From Calliopsis andreniformis (taxonomy: Eukaryota > Arthropoda > Insecta > Hymenoptera > Andrenidae), in NCBI RefSeq assembly GCF_051401765.1, contig NW_027480423.1, forward strand, positions 8,618,001-8,682,000: a DNA stretch of 64,000 nt, given 5' to 3'. Shown here piece after piece: positions 12,366-26,300 of this stretch. Each line of letters starts with the position of its first letter. Within the stretch, counting starts at the first letter, position 1. Made by a program: the position numbers and the translations under genes. Below the pieces are notes generated by a model, which saw only the letters and a list, made by a program, of their open reading frames with translations, ran no database searches and was not told the origin of the DNA.

Positions 12366-13430
12366 GCAATTATTCGTTTTATACGATGGAAAACCTGTTG
12401 CATTTATATTGTATTTTATGCTTCAGGCATTCACTTCTTAGGCCCTAACTATTCGATCTGGTGGAAGAACGCCCTAGGGTGAAGCCTAGGTTGTCCGGAA
12501 CGTAGAAATGACCATCACTTTCACACTGGTTGCAATTATTCATTTTATACGATGGAAAAACTGTTTTATTTATTTTGTATTTTATGCTTCGGGCGTTGAC
12601 TTCTTAGGCCCTAACTATTTGATCTGGTGGAGCACCGCCCTAGCGTGAAGCCTAGGTTGCCCGGAACGTAGAAATGACCATTCATTTCACACTGGTAGCA
12701 ATTATTCGTTTTATACGATGGAAAAACTGTTATATTTATATTGCATTTTATTCTTATGGCGTTGAATTCTAAGTCCCTAGCTATTCGATCTGGTGGAGCA
12801 ACGCCCTAGAGCGAAACCTAGGTTACGCGGAACGTAGAAATGACCAGTACTTTAACACTGTTTGCAGTTATTCCTGTTATACGATGGTAAAACTGTTGCA
12901 CCTTTAGTGTATTTTATGCTTCTGGCGTTGACTTCTAAGGCCCTAACTATTCGATCAGGTGGAGCAACGCCCTAGAGTGAAGACTAGGTTGCTCGAAATG
13001 TAGAAATGACCATCACTTTCACACTGGTTGCAATTATTCATTTTATACGATGGAAAAACTGTTGGACTTATATTGTATTTTATTCTTATGGCGTTGAATT
13101 CTAATTCCCTAGCTATTCGATCTGGTGGAGCAACGCCCTAGAGTGAAACCTAGGTTACCCGGAACGTAGAAATGACCAGTACTTTCATACTGTTTGCAGT
13201 TATTCCTGTTATACGATGGAAAAACCTTTGCGTCTTTATTGTATTTTATGCTTCTGGCGTTGACTTCTAAGGCCATAGCTATTCGATTTGGTGGAGCAAC
13301 GCCCTAGAGTGAAGCCTAGATTGCCCGGAACGTAGAAATGACCATTCATTTCACACTGGTAGCAATTATTCGTTTTATACGATGGAAAAACTGTTTTATT
13401 TATTTTGTATTTTATGCTTCGGGCGTTGAC

Positions 13431-14356
13431 TTCTTAGGCCCTAACTATTTGATCTGGTGGAGCACCGCCCTAGCGTGAAGCCTAGGTTGCCCGGAACGTA
13501 GAAATGACCATTCATTTCACACTGGTAGCAATTATTCGTTTTATACGATGGAAAAACTGTTTTATTTATTTTGTGTTTTATGCTTCGGGCGTTGACTTCT
13601 AAGGCCCTAACTATTCGATCTGGCGGAGCAACGCCCTAGAGTGAAGCCTAGGTTGCGCGGAACGTAGAAATGACCATAACTTTCACACTGGTAGCAATTA
13701 TTCGTTTTATACGATGGAAGAACTGTTTCATTTATTTTGTATTTTATGCTTCGGGCGTTCACTTCTAAGGCCCTAACTATTCGATCTGGTGGAGCAACGC
13801 CCTAGATTGAAACCTACGTTGCCCGGAACGTAGAAAAGACCATAACTTTTACACTGGTAGCATTTATTCGTTTTATACATGGGAAAAACCGTTCTATTTA
13901 TTTTGTATTTTATGCTTCGGGCGTTGACTTCTAAGGCCCTAACTGTTTGATCTGGTGGAGAACGCCCTGGATTGAAGCCTAGGTTGCTCGGAACGTAGAA
14001 ATGACCATAACTTTCACACTGGTTTCTATTATTCGTTTTATACGATGGAAAAACTGTTATATTTATATTGTATTTTATGCTTCTGGCGTTGACTTCTTAG
14101 GCCCGAACTATTCGATCTGGTGCAACAACGCCCTAGAGTGAAGCCTAGGTTGCCTGGAACGTAGAAATGACCATCTCTTTCACACGGGTTGCAACTATTC
14201 CTGTTATAGGATGGAAAGACTGTTGTATTTTTATTGTATTTTATACTTCAGGCGTTGACTTCTGTGGCCGTAGCTATTCGATGTGGTGGTAGAACGCCAT
14301 AGAGTGAAGCCTAGGCTGCCCGGAAAGTAGAAATGACCATAAGTTTCATACTGGTT
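13431..14356 (+). repeat. 0.9-kb block, copy b (12-monomer spacing)
   Basis: Partner of 11440-12365, with scattered substitutions (for example gatctggcgg near 13617, catctctttcac near 14172). It ends just before the 12-monomer array. It lies in the stretch of about 12.03-14.4 kb that is not part of the long duplication within this window. Confidence 0.8.
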
Positions 14357-14401
14357 GCAATTATTCGTTCAATACGATGGAAAAACTGTTGTATTTATAT
14401 T

Positions 14402-16395
14402 GTATTTTATGCTTCAGGCGTTCACTTCTTAGGCCCTATCTATTCGATCTGGTGGAACAACGCCATAGGGTGAAGCCTAGGTTGCCCGGAACGTAGAAAA
14501 GACCATAACTTTTACACTGGTAGCATTTATTCGTTTTATACAATGGAAAAACCGTTCTATTTATTTTCTATTTTATGCTTCGGGCGTTGACTTCTGAGGC
14601 CCTAACTGTTTTGATCTGGTGGAGCAACGCCCTGGAGTGAAGCCTAGGTTGCCCGGAACGTAGAAATGACCATAACTTTCACACTGGTTGCTATTATTCG
14701 TTTTATACGATGGAAAAGCTGTTGTATTTATATCGTACTTTATGCTTCTGGCGTTGACTTCTAAGGCCCTCAACTATTCGATCTGGTGGAGCAACGCCCT
14801 AGAGTGAAGCCTAGGTTGCCCGGAACGTACAAATGACCATTACTTTCACACTGTTTGCAATTATTCATTTTATACGATGGAAATGCAGTTGTATTTATAT
14901 TGCATTTTATTCTTCTGGCGTTGACTTTTAAGGCCGTAGCTATTAGATGTGGTGGAGCAACGCTCTAGAGTCTCGCATAGGTTGCCCGGAACGTAGAAAT
15001 GACCATTACTTTCACAATGTATGCGAATATTCATTTTATACGATGGAAAAACTGTTGTACTTATATTGTATTTTATTCTTCTGGCGTTGAATTCTAAGTC
15101 CCTAGCTTTTCGATCTCGTGGAGCAACGCCCTAGAGTGAAACCTAGGTTACCCGGAACGTAGAAATGACCAGTACTTTCACACTGGTTGCAGTTATTCCT
15201 GTTATACGATGGAAAAACTGTTGCACCTTTATTGTATTTTATGCTTCTGGCGTTGACATCTAAGGCCCTAACTGTTTGATCTGGTGGAGCAACGCCCTAG
15301 AGTGAAGCCTAGGTTGCCCGGAACGTAGAAATGACCATAACTTTCACACTGGTTGCTATTATTCGTTTTATACGATGGAAAAACTGTTATATTTATATTG
15401 TATTTTATGCTTCTGGCGTTAACTTCTTAGGCCCTAACTATTCGATCTGGTGGAACAACACCCTAGAGTGAAGCCTAGGTTGCCTGGAACGTTGAAATGA
15501 CCATCACTTTCACACGGGTTGCAATTATTCCTGTTATAGGATGGAAAGACTGTTGTATTTTTATTGTATTTTATGCTTCACGCGTTGACTTCTGAGGCCG
15601 TAGCTATTCGATGTGGTGGATGAACGCCATAGAGTGAAGCCTAGGTTGCCCGGAACGTAGAAATGTCCATATCTTTCACACTGTTTGCAATTATTACTTT
15701 TATACGCTGGCAATGCTGTTGTATATTTATTGCATTTTATGCTTCGGGCATTGACTTCTAAGGACCTAACTATTCAATCTGTTGGAGCAACGCCATTGGG
15801 TGAAGCCTAGGTTGCCCGGAACGTAGAAATGACCATAACTTTCACACTGGTTGCAATTATTCGTTTTATACGATGGAAAATCTGTTGTATTTATATCGTA
15901 TTTTATGCTTCTGGCGTTAACTTCTTAGGCCCTAACTATTCGATCTGGTGGAACAACACCCTAGAGTGAAGCCTAGGTTGCCTGGAACGTAGAAATGACC
16001 ATCACATTCACACGGGTTGCAATTATTCCTGTTATAGGATGGAAAGACTGTTGTATTTTTATTGTATTTTATGCTTCACGCGTTGACTTCTGAGGCCGTA
16101 GCTATTCGATGTGGTGGATGAACGCCATAGAGTGAAGCCTAGGTTGCCCGGAACGTAGAAATGTCCATATCTTTCACACTGTTTGCAATTATTACTTTTA
16201 TACGATGGCAATGCTGTTGTATATTTATTGCATTTTATGCTTCGGGCATTGACTTCTAAGGACCTAACTATTCAATCTGTTGGAGCAACGCCATTGGGTG
16301 AAGCCTAGGTTGCCCGGAACGTAGAAATGACCATAACTTTCACACTGGTTGCAATTATTCGTTTTATACGATGGAAAATCTGTTGTATTTATATC
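14402..16395 (+). repeat. 12-monomer HOR unit 1 (1994 bp)
   Basis: First of three tandem units. Marker words occur once per unit: tgttttgatc at 14607, 16601 and 18595; ccctcaac, agagtctcgc and gcgaatattc follow in each. The unit is 12 x 166 + 2 bp, the two extra bases being the additional t in ctgttttg and c in ccctcaac. The left junction falls in the 14-bp tract gtattttatgcttc. Differs from unit 2 at few sites, for example tacgctgg near 15700 versus tacgatgg. Confidence 0.92.
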
Positions 16396-18389
16396 GTATT
16401 TTATGCTTCAGGCGTTCACTTCTTAGGCCCTATCTATTCGATCTGGTGGAACAACGCCATAGGGTGAAGCCTAGGTTGCCCGGAACGTAGAAAAGACCAT
16501 AACTTTTACACTGGTAGCATTTATTCGTTTTATACAATGGAAAAACCGTTCTATTTATTTTCTATTTTATGCTTCGGGCGTTGACTTCTGAGGCCCTAAC
16601 TGTTTTGATCTGGTGGAGCAACGCCCTGGAGTGAAGCCTAGGTTGCCCGGAACGTAGAAATGACCATAACTTTCACACTGGTTGCTATTATTCGTTTTAT
16701 ACGATGGAAAAGCTGTTGTATTTATATCGTACTTTATGCTTCTGGCGTTGACTTCTAAGGCCCTCAACTATTCGATCTGGTGGAGCAACGCCCTAGAGTG
16801 AAGCCTAGGTTGCCCGGAACGTACAAATGACCATTACTTTCACACTGTTTGCAATTATTCATTTTATACGATGGAAATGCAGTTGTATTTATATTGCATT
16901 TTATTCTTCTGGCGTTGACTTTTAAGGCCGTAGCTATTAGATGTGGTGGAGCAACGCTCTAGAGTCTCGCATAGGTTGCCCGGAACGTAGAAATGACCAT
17001 TACTTTCACAATGTATGCGAATATTCATTTTATACGATGGAAAAACTGTTGTACTTATATTGTATTTTATTCTTCTGGCGTTGAATTCTAAGTCCCTAGC
17101 TTTTCGATCTCGTGGAGCAACGCCCTAGAGTGAAACCTAGGTTACCCGGAACGTAGAAATGACCAGTACTTTCACACTGGTTGCAGTTATTCCTGTTATA
17201 CGATGGAAAAACTGTTGCACCTTTATTGTATTTTATGCTTCTGGCGTTGACATCTAAGGCCCTAACTGTTTGATCTGGTGGAGCAACGCCCTAGAGTGAA
17301 GCCTAGGTTGCCCGGAACGTAGAAATGACCATAACTTTCACACTGGTTGCTATTATTCGTTTTATACGATGGAAAAACTGTTATATTTATATTGTATTTT
17401 ATGCTTCTGGCGTTAACTTCTTAGGCCCTAACTATTCGATCTGGTGGAACAACACCCTAGAGTGAAGCCTAGGTTGCCTGGAACGTTGAAATGACCATCA
17501 CTTTCACACGGGTTGCAATTATTCCTGTTATAGGATGGAAAGACTGTTGTATTTTTATTGTATTTTATGCTTCACGCGTTGACTTCTGAGGCCGTAGCTA
17601 TTCGATGTGGTGGATGAACGCCATAGAGTGAAGCCTAGGTTGCCCGGAACGTAGAAATGTCCATATCTTTCACACTGTTTGCAATTATTACTTTTATACG
17701 ATGGCAATGCTGTTGTATATTTATTGCATTTTATGCTTCGGGCATTGACTTCTAAGGACCTAACTATTCAATCTGTTGGAGCAACGCCATTGGGTGAAGC
17801 CTAGGTTGCCCGGAACGTAGAAATGACCATAACTTTCACACTGGTTGCAATTATTCGTTTTATACGATGGAAAATCTGTTGTATTTATATCGTATTTTAT
17901 GCTTCTGGCGTTAACTTCTTAGGCCCTAACTATTCGATCTGGTGGAACAACACCCTAGAGTGAAGCCTAGGTTGCCTGGAACGTAGAAATGACCATCACA
18001 TTCACACGGGTTGCAATTATTCCTGTTATAGGATGGAAAGACTGTTGTATTTTTATTGTATTTTATGCTTCACGCGTTGACTTCTGAGGCCGTAGCTATT
18101 CGATGTGGTGGATGAACGCCATAGAGTGAAGCCTAGGTTGCCCGGAACGTAGAAATGTCCATATCTTTCACACTGTTTGCAATTATTACTTTTATACGAT
18201 GGCAATGCTGTTGTATATTTATTGCATTTTATGCTTCGGGCATTGACTTCTAAGGACCTAACTATTCAATCTGTTGGAGCAACGCCATTGGGTGAAGCCT
18301 AGGTTGCCCGGAACGTAGAAATGACCATAACTTTCACACTGGTTGCAATTATTCGTTTTATACGATGGAAAATCTGTTGTATTTATATC
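16396..18389 (+). repeat. 12-monomer HOR unit 2 (1994 bp)
   Basis: Nearly identical to unit 1 in all landmarks checked. Like unit 1 it has gtggaacaacaccc in the ninth monomer (near 17942), whereas unit 3 and the window start have gtgcaacaacaccc. This makes units 1 and 2 closer to each other than to unit 3. Confidence 0.92.
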
Positions 18390-20383
18390 GTATTTTATGC
18401 TTCAGGCGTTCACTTCTTAGGCCCTATCTATTCGATCTGGTGGAACAACGCCATAGGGTGAAGCCTAGGTTGCCCGGAACGTAGAAAAGACCATAACTTT
18501 TACACTGGTAGCATTTATTCGTTTTATACAATGGAAAAACCGTTCTATTTATTTTCTATTTTATGCTTCGGGCGTTGACTTCTGAGGCCCTAACTGTTTT
18601 GATCTGGTGGAGCAACGCCCTGGAGTGAAGCCTAGGTTGCCCGGAACGTAGAAATGACCATAACTTTCACACTGGTTGCTATTATTCGTTTTATACGATG
18701 GAAAAGCTGTTGTATTTATATCGTACTTTATGCTTCTGGCGTTGACTTCTAAGGCCCTCAACTATTCGATCTGGTGGAGCAACGCCCTAGAGTGAAGCCT
18801 AGGTTGCCCGGAACGTACAAATGACCATTACTTTCACACTGTTTGCAATTATTCATTTTATACGATGGAAATGCAGTTGTATTTATATTGCATTTTATTC
18901 TTCTGGCGTTGACTTTTAAGGCCGTAGCTATTAGATGTGGTGGAGCAACGCTCTAGAGTCTCGCATAGGTTGCCCGGAACGTAGAAATGACCATTACTTT
19001 CACAATGTATGCGAATATTCATTTTATACGATGGAAAAACTGTTGTACTTATATTGTATTTTATTCTTCTGGCGTTGAATTCTAAGTCCCTAGCTTTTCG
19101 ATCTCGTGGAGCAACGCCCTAGAGTGAAACCTAGGTTACCCGGAACGTAGAAATGACCAGTACTTTCACACTGGTTGCAGTTATTCCTGTTATACGATGG
19201 AAAAACTGTTGCACCTTTATTGTATTTTATGCTTCTGGCGTTGACATCTAAGGCCCTAACTGTTTGATCTGGTGGAGCAACGCCCTAGAGTGAAGCCTAG
19301 GTTGCCCGGAACGTAGAAATGACCATAACTTTCACACTGGTTGCTATTATTCGTTTTATACGATGGAAAAACTGTTATATTTATATTGTATTTTATGCTT
19401 CTGGCGTTAACTTCTTAGGCCCTAACTATTCGATCTGGTGGAACAACACCCTAGAGTGAAGCCTAGGTTGCCTGGAACGTTGAAATGACCATCACTTTCA
19501 CACGGGTTGCAATTATTCCTGTTATAGGATGGAAAGACTGTTGTATTTTTATTGTATTTTATGCTTCACGCGTTGACTTCTGAGGCCGTAGCTATTCGAT
19601 GTGGTGGATGAACGCCATAGAGTGAAGCCTAGGTTGCCCGGAACGTAGAAATGTCCATATCTTTCACACTGTTTGCAATTATTACTTTTATACGATGGCA
19701 ATGCTGTTGTATATTTATTGCATTTTATGCTTCGGGCATTGACTTCTAAGGACCTAACTATTCAATCTGTTGGAGCAACGCCATTGGGTGAAGCCTAGGT
19801 TGCCCGGAACGTAGAAATGACCATAACTTTCACACTGGTTGCAATTATTCGTTTTATACGATGGAAAATCTGTTGTATTTATATCGTATTTTATGCTTCT
19901 GGCGTTAACTTCTTAGGCCCTAACTATTCGATCTGGTGCAACAACACCCTAGAGTGAAGCCTAGGTTGCCTGGAACGTAGAAATGACCATCACATTCACA
20001 CGGGTTGCAATTATTCCTGTTATAGGATGGAAAGACTGTTGTATTTTTATTGTATTTTATGCTTCACGCGTTGACTTCTGAGGCCGTAGCTATTCGATGT
20101 GGTGGATGAACGCCATAGAGTGAAGCCTAGGTTGCCCGGAACGTAGAAATGTCCATATCTTTCACACTGTTTGCAATTATTACTTTTATACGATGGCAAT
20201 GCTGTTGTATATTTATTGCATTTTATGCTTCGGGCATTGACTTCTAAGGACCTAACTATTCAATCTGTTGGAGCAACGCCATTGGGTGAAGCCTAGGTTG
20301 CCCGGAACGTAGAAATGACCATAACTTTCACACTGGTTGCAATTATTCGTTTTATACGATGGAAAAGCTGTTGTATTTATATC
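18390..20383 (+). repeat. 12-monomer HOR unit 3 (1994 bp), also the start of long-duplication copy 2
   Basis: Third unit, matching units 1 and 2 to about 20362-20383, where it switches from the unit-ending tcaggcgttcac form to tctggcgttgac. From 18595 on it is also copy 2 of the long duplication and shares the diagnostic gtgcaacaacaccc with the window start. The 12-monomer amplification therefore seems anchored on one end of the long-period repeat. Confidence 0.9.
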
Positions 20384-23300
20384 GTATTTTATGCTTCTGG
20401 CGTTGACTTCTTAGGCCCTAACTATTCCATCTGGTGGAACAGCGCCCTAGGGTGAAGCGTAGTTTGCCCGGAAAGTAGAAATGACCATAACTTTCACACT
20501 GGTAGCAATTATTCGTTTTATACGATGGAAAAACTGTTCTATTTATTTTGTATTTTATGCTTCGGGCGTTGACTTCTAAGGCCCTAACTATTCGATCAGG
20601 TGGAGCAACGCCCTAGAGTGAAGCCTAGGTTGCCCGGTACGACGAAATGACTATCACTTTCAAACTGGTTGCAATTATTCGTCTTATACGATGGAAAAGC
20701 TGTTGTATTTATATCGTATTTTATGCTTCTGGCGTTGACTTCTTAGGCCCTAACTATTCCATCTGGTGGAACAACGCCATAGGGTGAAGCCTAGGTTGCC
20801 CGGAAAGTAGAAATAACCATAACTTTCACACTGATAGCAATTATTCGTTGTATACGATGGAAAAACTGTTCTATTTATTTTATATTTTATGCTTCTGGCG
20901 TTGACTTCTATGGCCCTAGCTATTCGATTTGGTGGAGCAACGCCCTAGAGTGGAGCCTAGGTTGCCCGGTACGTAGAAATGACCATTACTTTCACACTGT
21001 TTGCAAATATACATTATATACGATGGAAAACCTGTTACATTTATATTGTATTTTATGCTTCAGGCGTTCACTTCTTAGGCCCTAACTATTCGATCTGGTA
21101 CAAGAACGCCCTAGGGTGAAGCCTAGGTTGTCCGGAACGTAGAAATGACCATAACTTTTACACTGGTAGCAATTATTCGTTTTATACAATGGAAAAACTG
21201 TTCTATTTATTTTGCATTTTATGCTTCGGGCGTTTACTTCTAAGGCCCTAACTGATTGATCTGGAGGAGCAACGCCCTACTGTGAAGCCCAGATTGCCCG
21301 GAACGTTGAAATGACCATAACTTTCACTCTGGTTGCTAATATTCGTTTTATACGATGGAAAAGCTGTTATATTTATATTGTATTTTATGCTTCTGGCGTT
21401 GACTTCTTAGGCCCTAACTATTCGATCTGGTGGAACAACACCCTAGAGTGAAGCCTAGGTTGCCTGGAACGTAGAAATGACCATCACTTTCACACGGGTT
21501 GCAATTATTCCTGTTATAGGATGGAAAGACTGTTGTATTTTTATTGTATTTTATACTTCAGGCGTTGACTTCTGTGGCCGTAGCTATTCGATGTGGTGGT
21601 AGAACGCCATAGTGTGAAGCCTAGGTTGCCCGGAAAGTAGAAATGACCATAGGTTTCATACTGGTTGCAATTATTCGTTTTATACGATGGAAAAACTGTT
21701 ATATTTATATTGCATTTTATTCTTATGGCGTTGAATTCTAAGTCCCTAGCTATTCGATCTGGTGGAGCAACGCCCTAGAGTGAATCCTAGGTTACCCGGA
21801 ACGTAGAAATGACCAGTACTTTCACACTGTTTGCAGTTATTCCTGTTATACGATGGAAAAACTGTTGCATCTTTATTGTATTTTATGCTTCTGGCGTTGA
21901 CTTCTAAGGCCCTAACTATTCAATCTGTTGGAGCGATGCCCTAGGGTGAAGCCTAGGTTGCGCGGAAAATATAAATGACCATAAGTTTCATACTGGTTGC
22001 AATTATTCGTTTTATACGATGGAAAAACTGTTGTATTTATATTGTATTTTATGCTTCTGGCGTTCACTTCTTAGGCCCGAACTATTCAATCTGGTGGAAC
22101 AACGGCCGAGGGTGAAGCCTAGGTTGCCCGGAACGTAGAAATGACCATAACTTTTACACTGGTAGCAATTATTCGTTTTATACAATGGAGAAACTGTTCT
22201 ACTTATTTGTATTTAATGCTTCGGGCGTTAGCTTCTAAGGCCCTAACTGTTTGATCTGATGGAACAACGGCCTAGGGTGAAGCCTAGGTTGCCCGAGACG
22301 TAGAAATGACCATAACTTTTACACTGGTAGCAATTATTCGTTTTATACAATGGAAAAACTGTTCTATTTATTTTGTATTTAATGCTACGGGCGTTGACTT
22401 CTAAGGCCCTAACTGTTTGATCTGGTGGAGCACCGCCCTAGAGTGATGCCTAGGCCGCTCGGAACGTAGAAATGACCATAACTTTCACACTGGTTTCTAT
22501 TATTCGTTTTATACGATGGAAAAACTGTTATATATATATTGTATTTTATGCTTCTGGCGTTGACTTCTTAGGCCCGAACTATTCGATCTTGTGCAACAAC
22601 GCCCTAGAGTGAAGCCTAGGTTGCCTGGAACGTAGAAATGACCATCACTTTCACACGGGTTGCAATTATTCCTGTTATAGGATGGAAAGACTGTTGTATT
22701 TTTATTGTATTTTATACATCAGGTGTTGACTTCTATGGCCGTAGCTATTCGATGTGGTGGTAGAACGCCATAGAGTGAAGCCTAGGTTGCCCGGAAAGTA
22801 GAAATGACCATAAGTTTCATACTGGTTGCAATTATTCGTTTTATACGATGGAAAAACTGTTGTATTTATTTTTATTTTATGATTCTGGCGTTCACTTCTT
22901 AGGCCCTAACTATTCGATCTGGTGGAACAACGCCCTAGGGTGAAGCCTAGGTTGCCCGGAACGTGGAAAAGACCATAACTTTTACACTGGTAGCATTTAT
23001 TCGTTTTATACAATGGAAAAACCGTTCTATTTATTTTGTATTTTATGCTTCGGGCGTTGACATCTAAGGTCCTAACTATACGATCTGGTGGAGCAACGCC
23101 CTAGAGTGAAGCCTACGTTGCCCGGAACGTAGAAATGACCATAACTTTCAAACTGGTTGCTATCATTCGTTTTATGTGATGGAAAAGCTGTTGTATTTAT
23201 ACTGTATTTTATGCTTCTGGCGTTCACTTCTTAGGCCCTAACTGTTCGAACTGGTGGAACATCGGGCTAGGGTGAAGCCTAGGTTGCCCGAGACGTAGAA

Positions 23301-26300
23301 ATGACCATAACTTTTACACTGGTAGCAATTATTCGTTTTATTCATTGGAAAAACTGTTCTATTTATTTTGAGTTTAATGCTTCGGGCGTTGACTTCTAAG
23401 GCCCTAACTGTTTGATCTGGTGGAGCACCGCCCTAGAGTGAAGCCTAGGCCGCTCGGAACGTAGTAATGACGTTAACTTTCATAGTGGTTGCAATTATTC
23501 GTTTTATACGATGGAAAAACTGTTGTATTTATATTGTATTTTATGCATCTGGCGTTGACTTCTAAGGCACTAACTATTCGATCTAGTGGATCAATGCCGT
23601 AGAGTGAAGCCTAGGTTGCCCGGTACGTAGAAATGACCATCACTCTCAAACTGGTTGCAATTATTCCTGTTATATGATTGAAAAACTGTTGTATTTTTAT
23701 TGCATTTTTTGCTTCGGGCATTGACTTCTAAGGCCCCTAACTATTCAATCTGTTGGAGCAATGCCCTAGGGTGAAGCCTAGGTTGCCCGGAAAATATAAA
23801 TGACCATAAGTTTCATACTGGTTGCAATTATTCGTTTTATACGATGGAAAAACTGTTGTATTTATATTGTATTTTATGCTTCTGGCGTTCACTTCTTAGG
23901 CCCGAACTATTCGATCTGGTGGAACAACGGCCGAGGGTGAAGCCTAGCTTGCCCGGAACGTAGAAATAACCATAACTTTCACACTGGTAGCAATTACTCG
24001 TTGTATACGATGGAAAAACTGTTCTTTTTATTTTATATTTTATGCTTCTGGCGTTGACTTCTATGGCCCTAGCTATTCGATTTGGTGGAGCAACGCCCTA
24101 GAGTGGAGCCTAGGTTGCCCGGAACGTAGAAATGACCATAACTTTCACACTGGTTTCTATTATTCGTTTTATGCGATGGAAAAACTGTTATATTTATATT
24201 GTATTTTATGCTTCTGGCGTTGACTTCTTAGGCCCGAACTATTCGATCTGGTGCAACAACGCCCTAGAGTGAAGCCTAGGTTGCCCGGAAAGTAGAAATG
24301 ACCATAAGTTTCATACTGGTTGCAATTATTCGTTTTATACGATGGAAAACCTGTTGCATTTATATTGTATTTTATGCTTCAGGCGTTCACTTCTTAGGCC
24401 CTAACTATTCGATCTGGTACAAGAACGCCCTAGGGTGAAGCCTAGGTTGTCCGGAACGTAGAAATGACCATAACTTTTACACTGGTAGCAATTATTCGTT
24501 TTATACAATGGAAAAACTGTTCTATTTATTTTGCATTTTATGCTTCGGGCGTTTACTTCTAAGGCCCTAACTGATTGATCTGGAGGAGCAACGCCCTACT
24601 GTGAAGCCCAGATTGCCCGGAACGTTGAAATGACCATAACTTTCACTCTGGTTGCTAATATTCGTTTTATACGATGGAAAAGCTGTTATATTTATATTGT
24701 ATTTTATGCTTCTGGCGTTGACTTCTTAGGCCCTAACTATTCGATCTGGTGGAACAACACCCTAGAGTGAAGCCTAGGTTGCCTGGAACGTAGAAATGAC
24801 CATCACTTTCACACGGGTTGCAATTATTCCTGTTATAGGATGGAAAGACTGTTGTATTTTTATTGTATTTTATACTTCAGGCGTTGACTTCTGTGGCCGT
24901 AGCTATTCGATGTGGTGGTAGAACGCCATAGTGTGAAGCCTAGGTTGCCCGGAAAGTAGAAATGACCATAAGTTTCATACTGGTTGCAATTATTCGTTTT
25001 ATACGATGGAAAAACTGTTGTATTTATATTGTATTTTATGCTTCTGGCGTTCACTTCTTAGGCCCTAACTATTCGATCTGGTGGAACAACGCCCTAGGGT
25101 GAAGCCTAGGTTGCCCGGAACGTAGAAAAGACCATAACTTTTACACTGGTAGCAATTATTCGTTTTATACGATGGAAAAACTGTTATATTTATATTGTAT
25201 GTTATGCTTCTGGCGTTGACTTCTTAGGTCCTAACTATTCGATCTGGTGGAACAACACCCTAGAGTCAAGCCTAGGATGCCTGGAACGTAGAAATGACCA
25301 TCACTTTCACACGGGTTGCAATTATTCCTGTTATAGGGTGGAAAGACTGTTGTATTTTTATTGTATTTTATGCTTCACGCGTTGACTTCTGAGGCCGTAG
25401 CTATTCGATGTGGTGGATGAACGCCATAGAGTGAAGCCTAGGTTGCCCGGAACGTAGAAATGTCCATATCTTTCACACTGTTTGCAATTATTCATTTTAT
25501 ACCATGGTAATGCTGTTATATATTTATTGCATTTTATGCTTCGGGCATTGACTTCTAAGGACCTAACTATTCAATCTGTTGGAGCAACGCCCTTGGGTGT
25601 AAGCCTAGGTTGCCCGGAACGTAGAAATGACCATAACTTTCACACTGGTTGCAATTATTCGTTTTATACGATGGAAAAGCTGTTGTATTTATATCGTATT
25701 TTATGCTTCTGACGTTGACTTCTTAGGCCCTAACTATTCCATCTGGTGGAACAACGCCCTAGGGTGAAGCGTAGCTTGCCCGGAAAGTAGAAATGACCAT
25801 AACTTTCACACTGGTAGCAATTATTCGTTTTATACGATGGAAAAACTGTTCTGTTTATTTTGTATTTTATGCTTCGGGAGTTGACTTCTAAGGCCCTAAC
25901 TATTCGATCAGGAGGAGCAACGCCCTAGAGTGAAGCCTAGGTTGCCCGGTACGTAGAAATGACCATCACTTTCAAACTGGTTGCAATTATTCGTCTTATA
26001 CGATGGAAAAGCTGTTGTATTTATATCGTATTTTATGCTTCTGGCGTTGACTTCTTAGGCCCTAACTATTCCATCTGGTGGGCAACGCCATAGGGTGAAG
26101 CCTATGTTGCCCGGAAAGTAGAAATAACCTTAACTTTCACACTGGTAGCAATTATTCGTTTTATACGATGGAAAAACTGTTATATTTATATTGTATTTTA
26201 TGCTTCTGGCGTTGACTTCTTAGGTCGTAACTATTCCATCTGGTGGAACAACGACCTAGAGTGAAGCCTAGGTTGCCCGGAAAGTAGAAATGACCATAAG

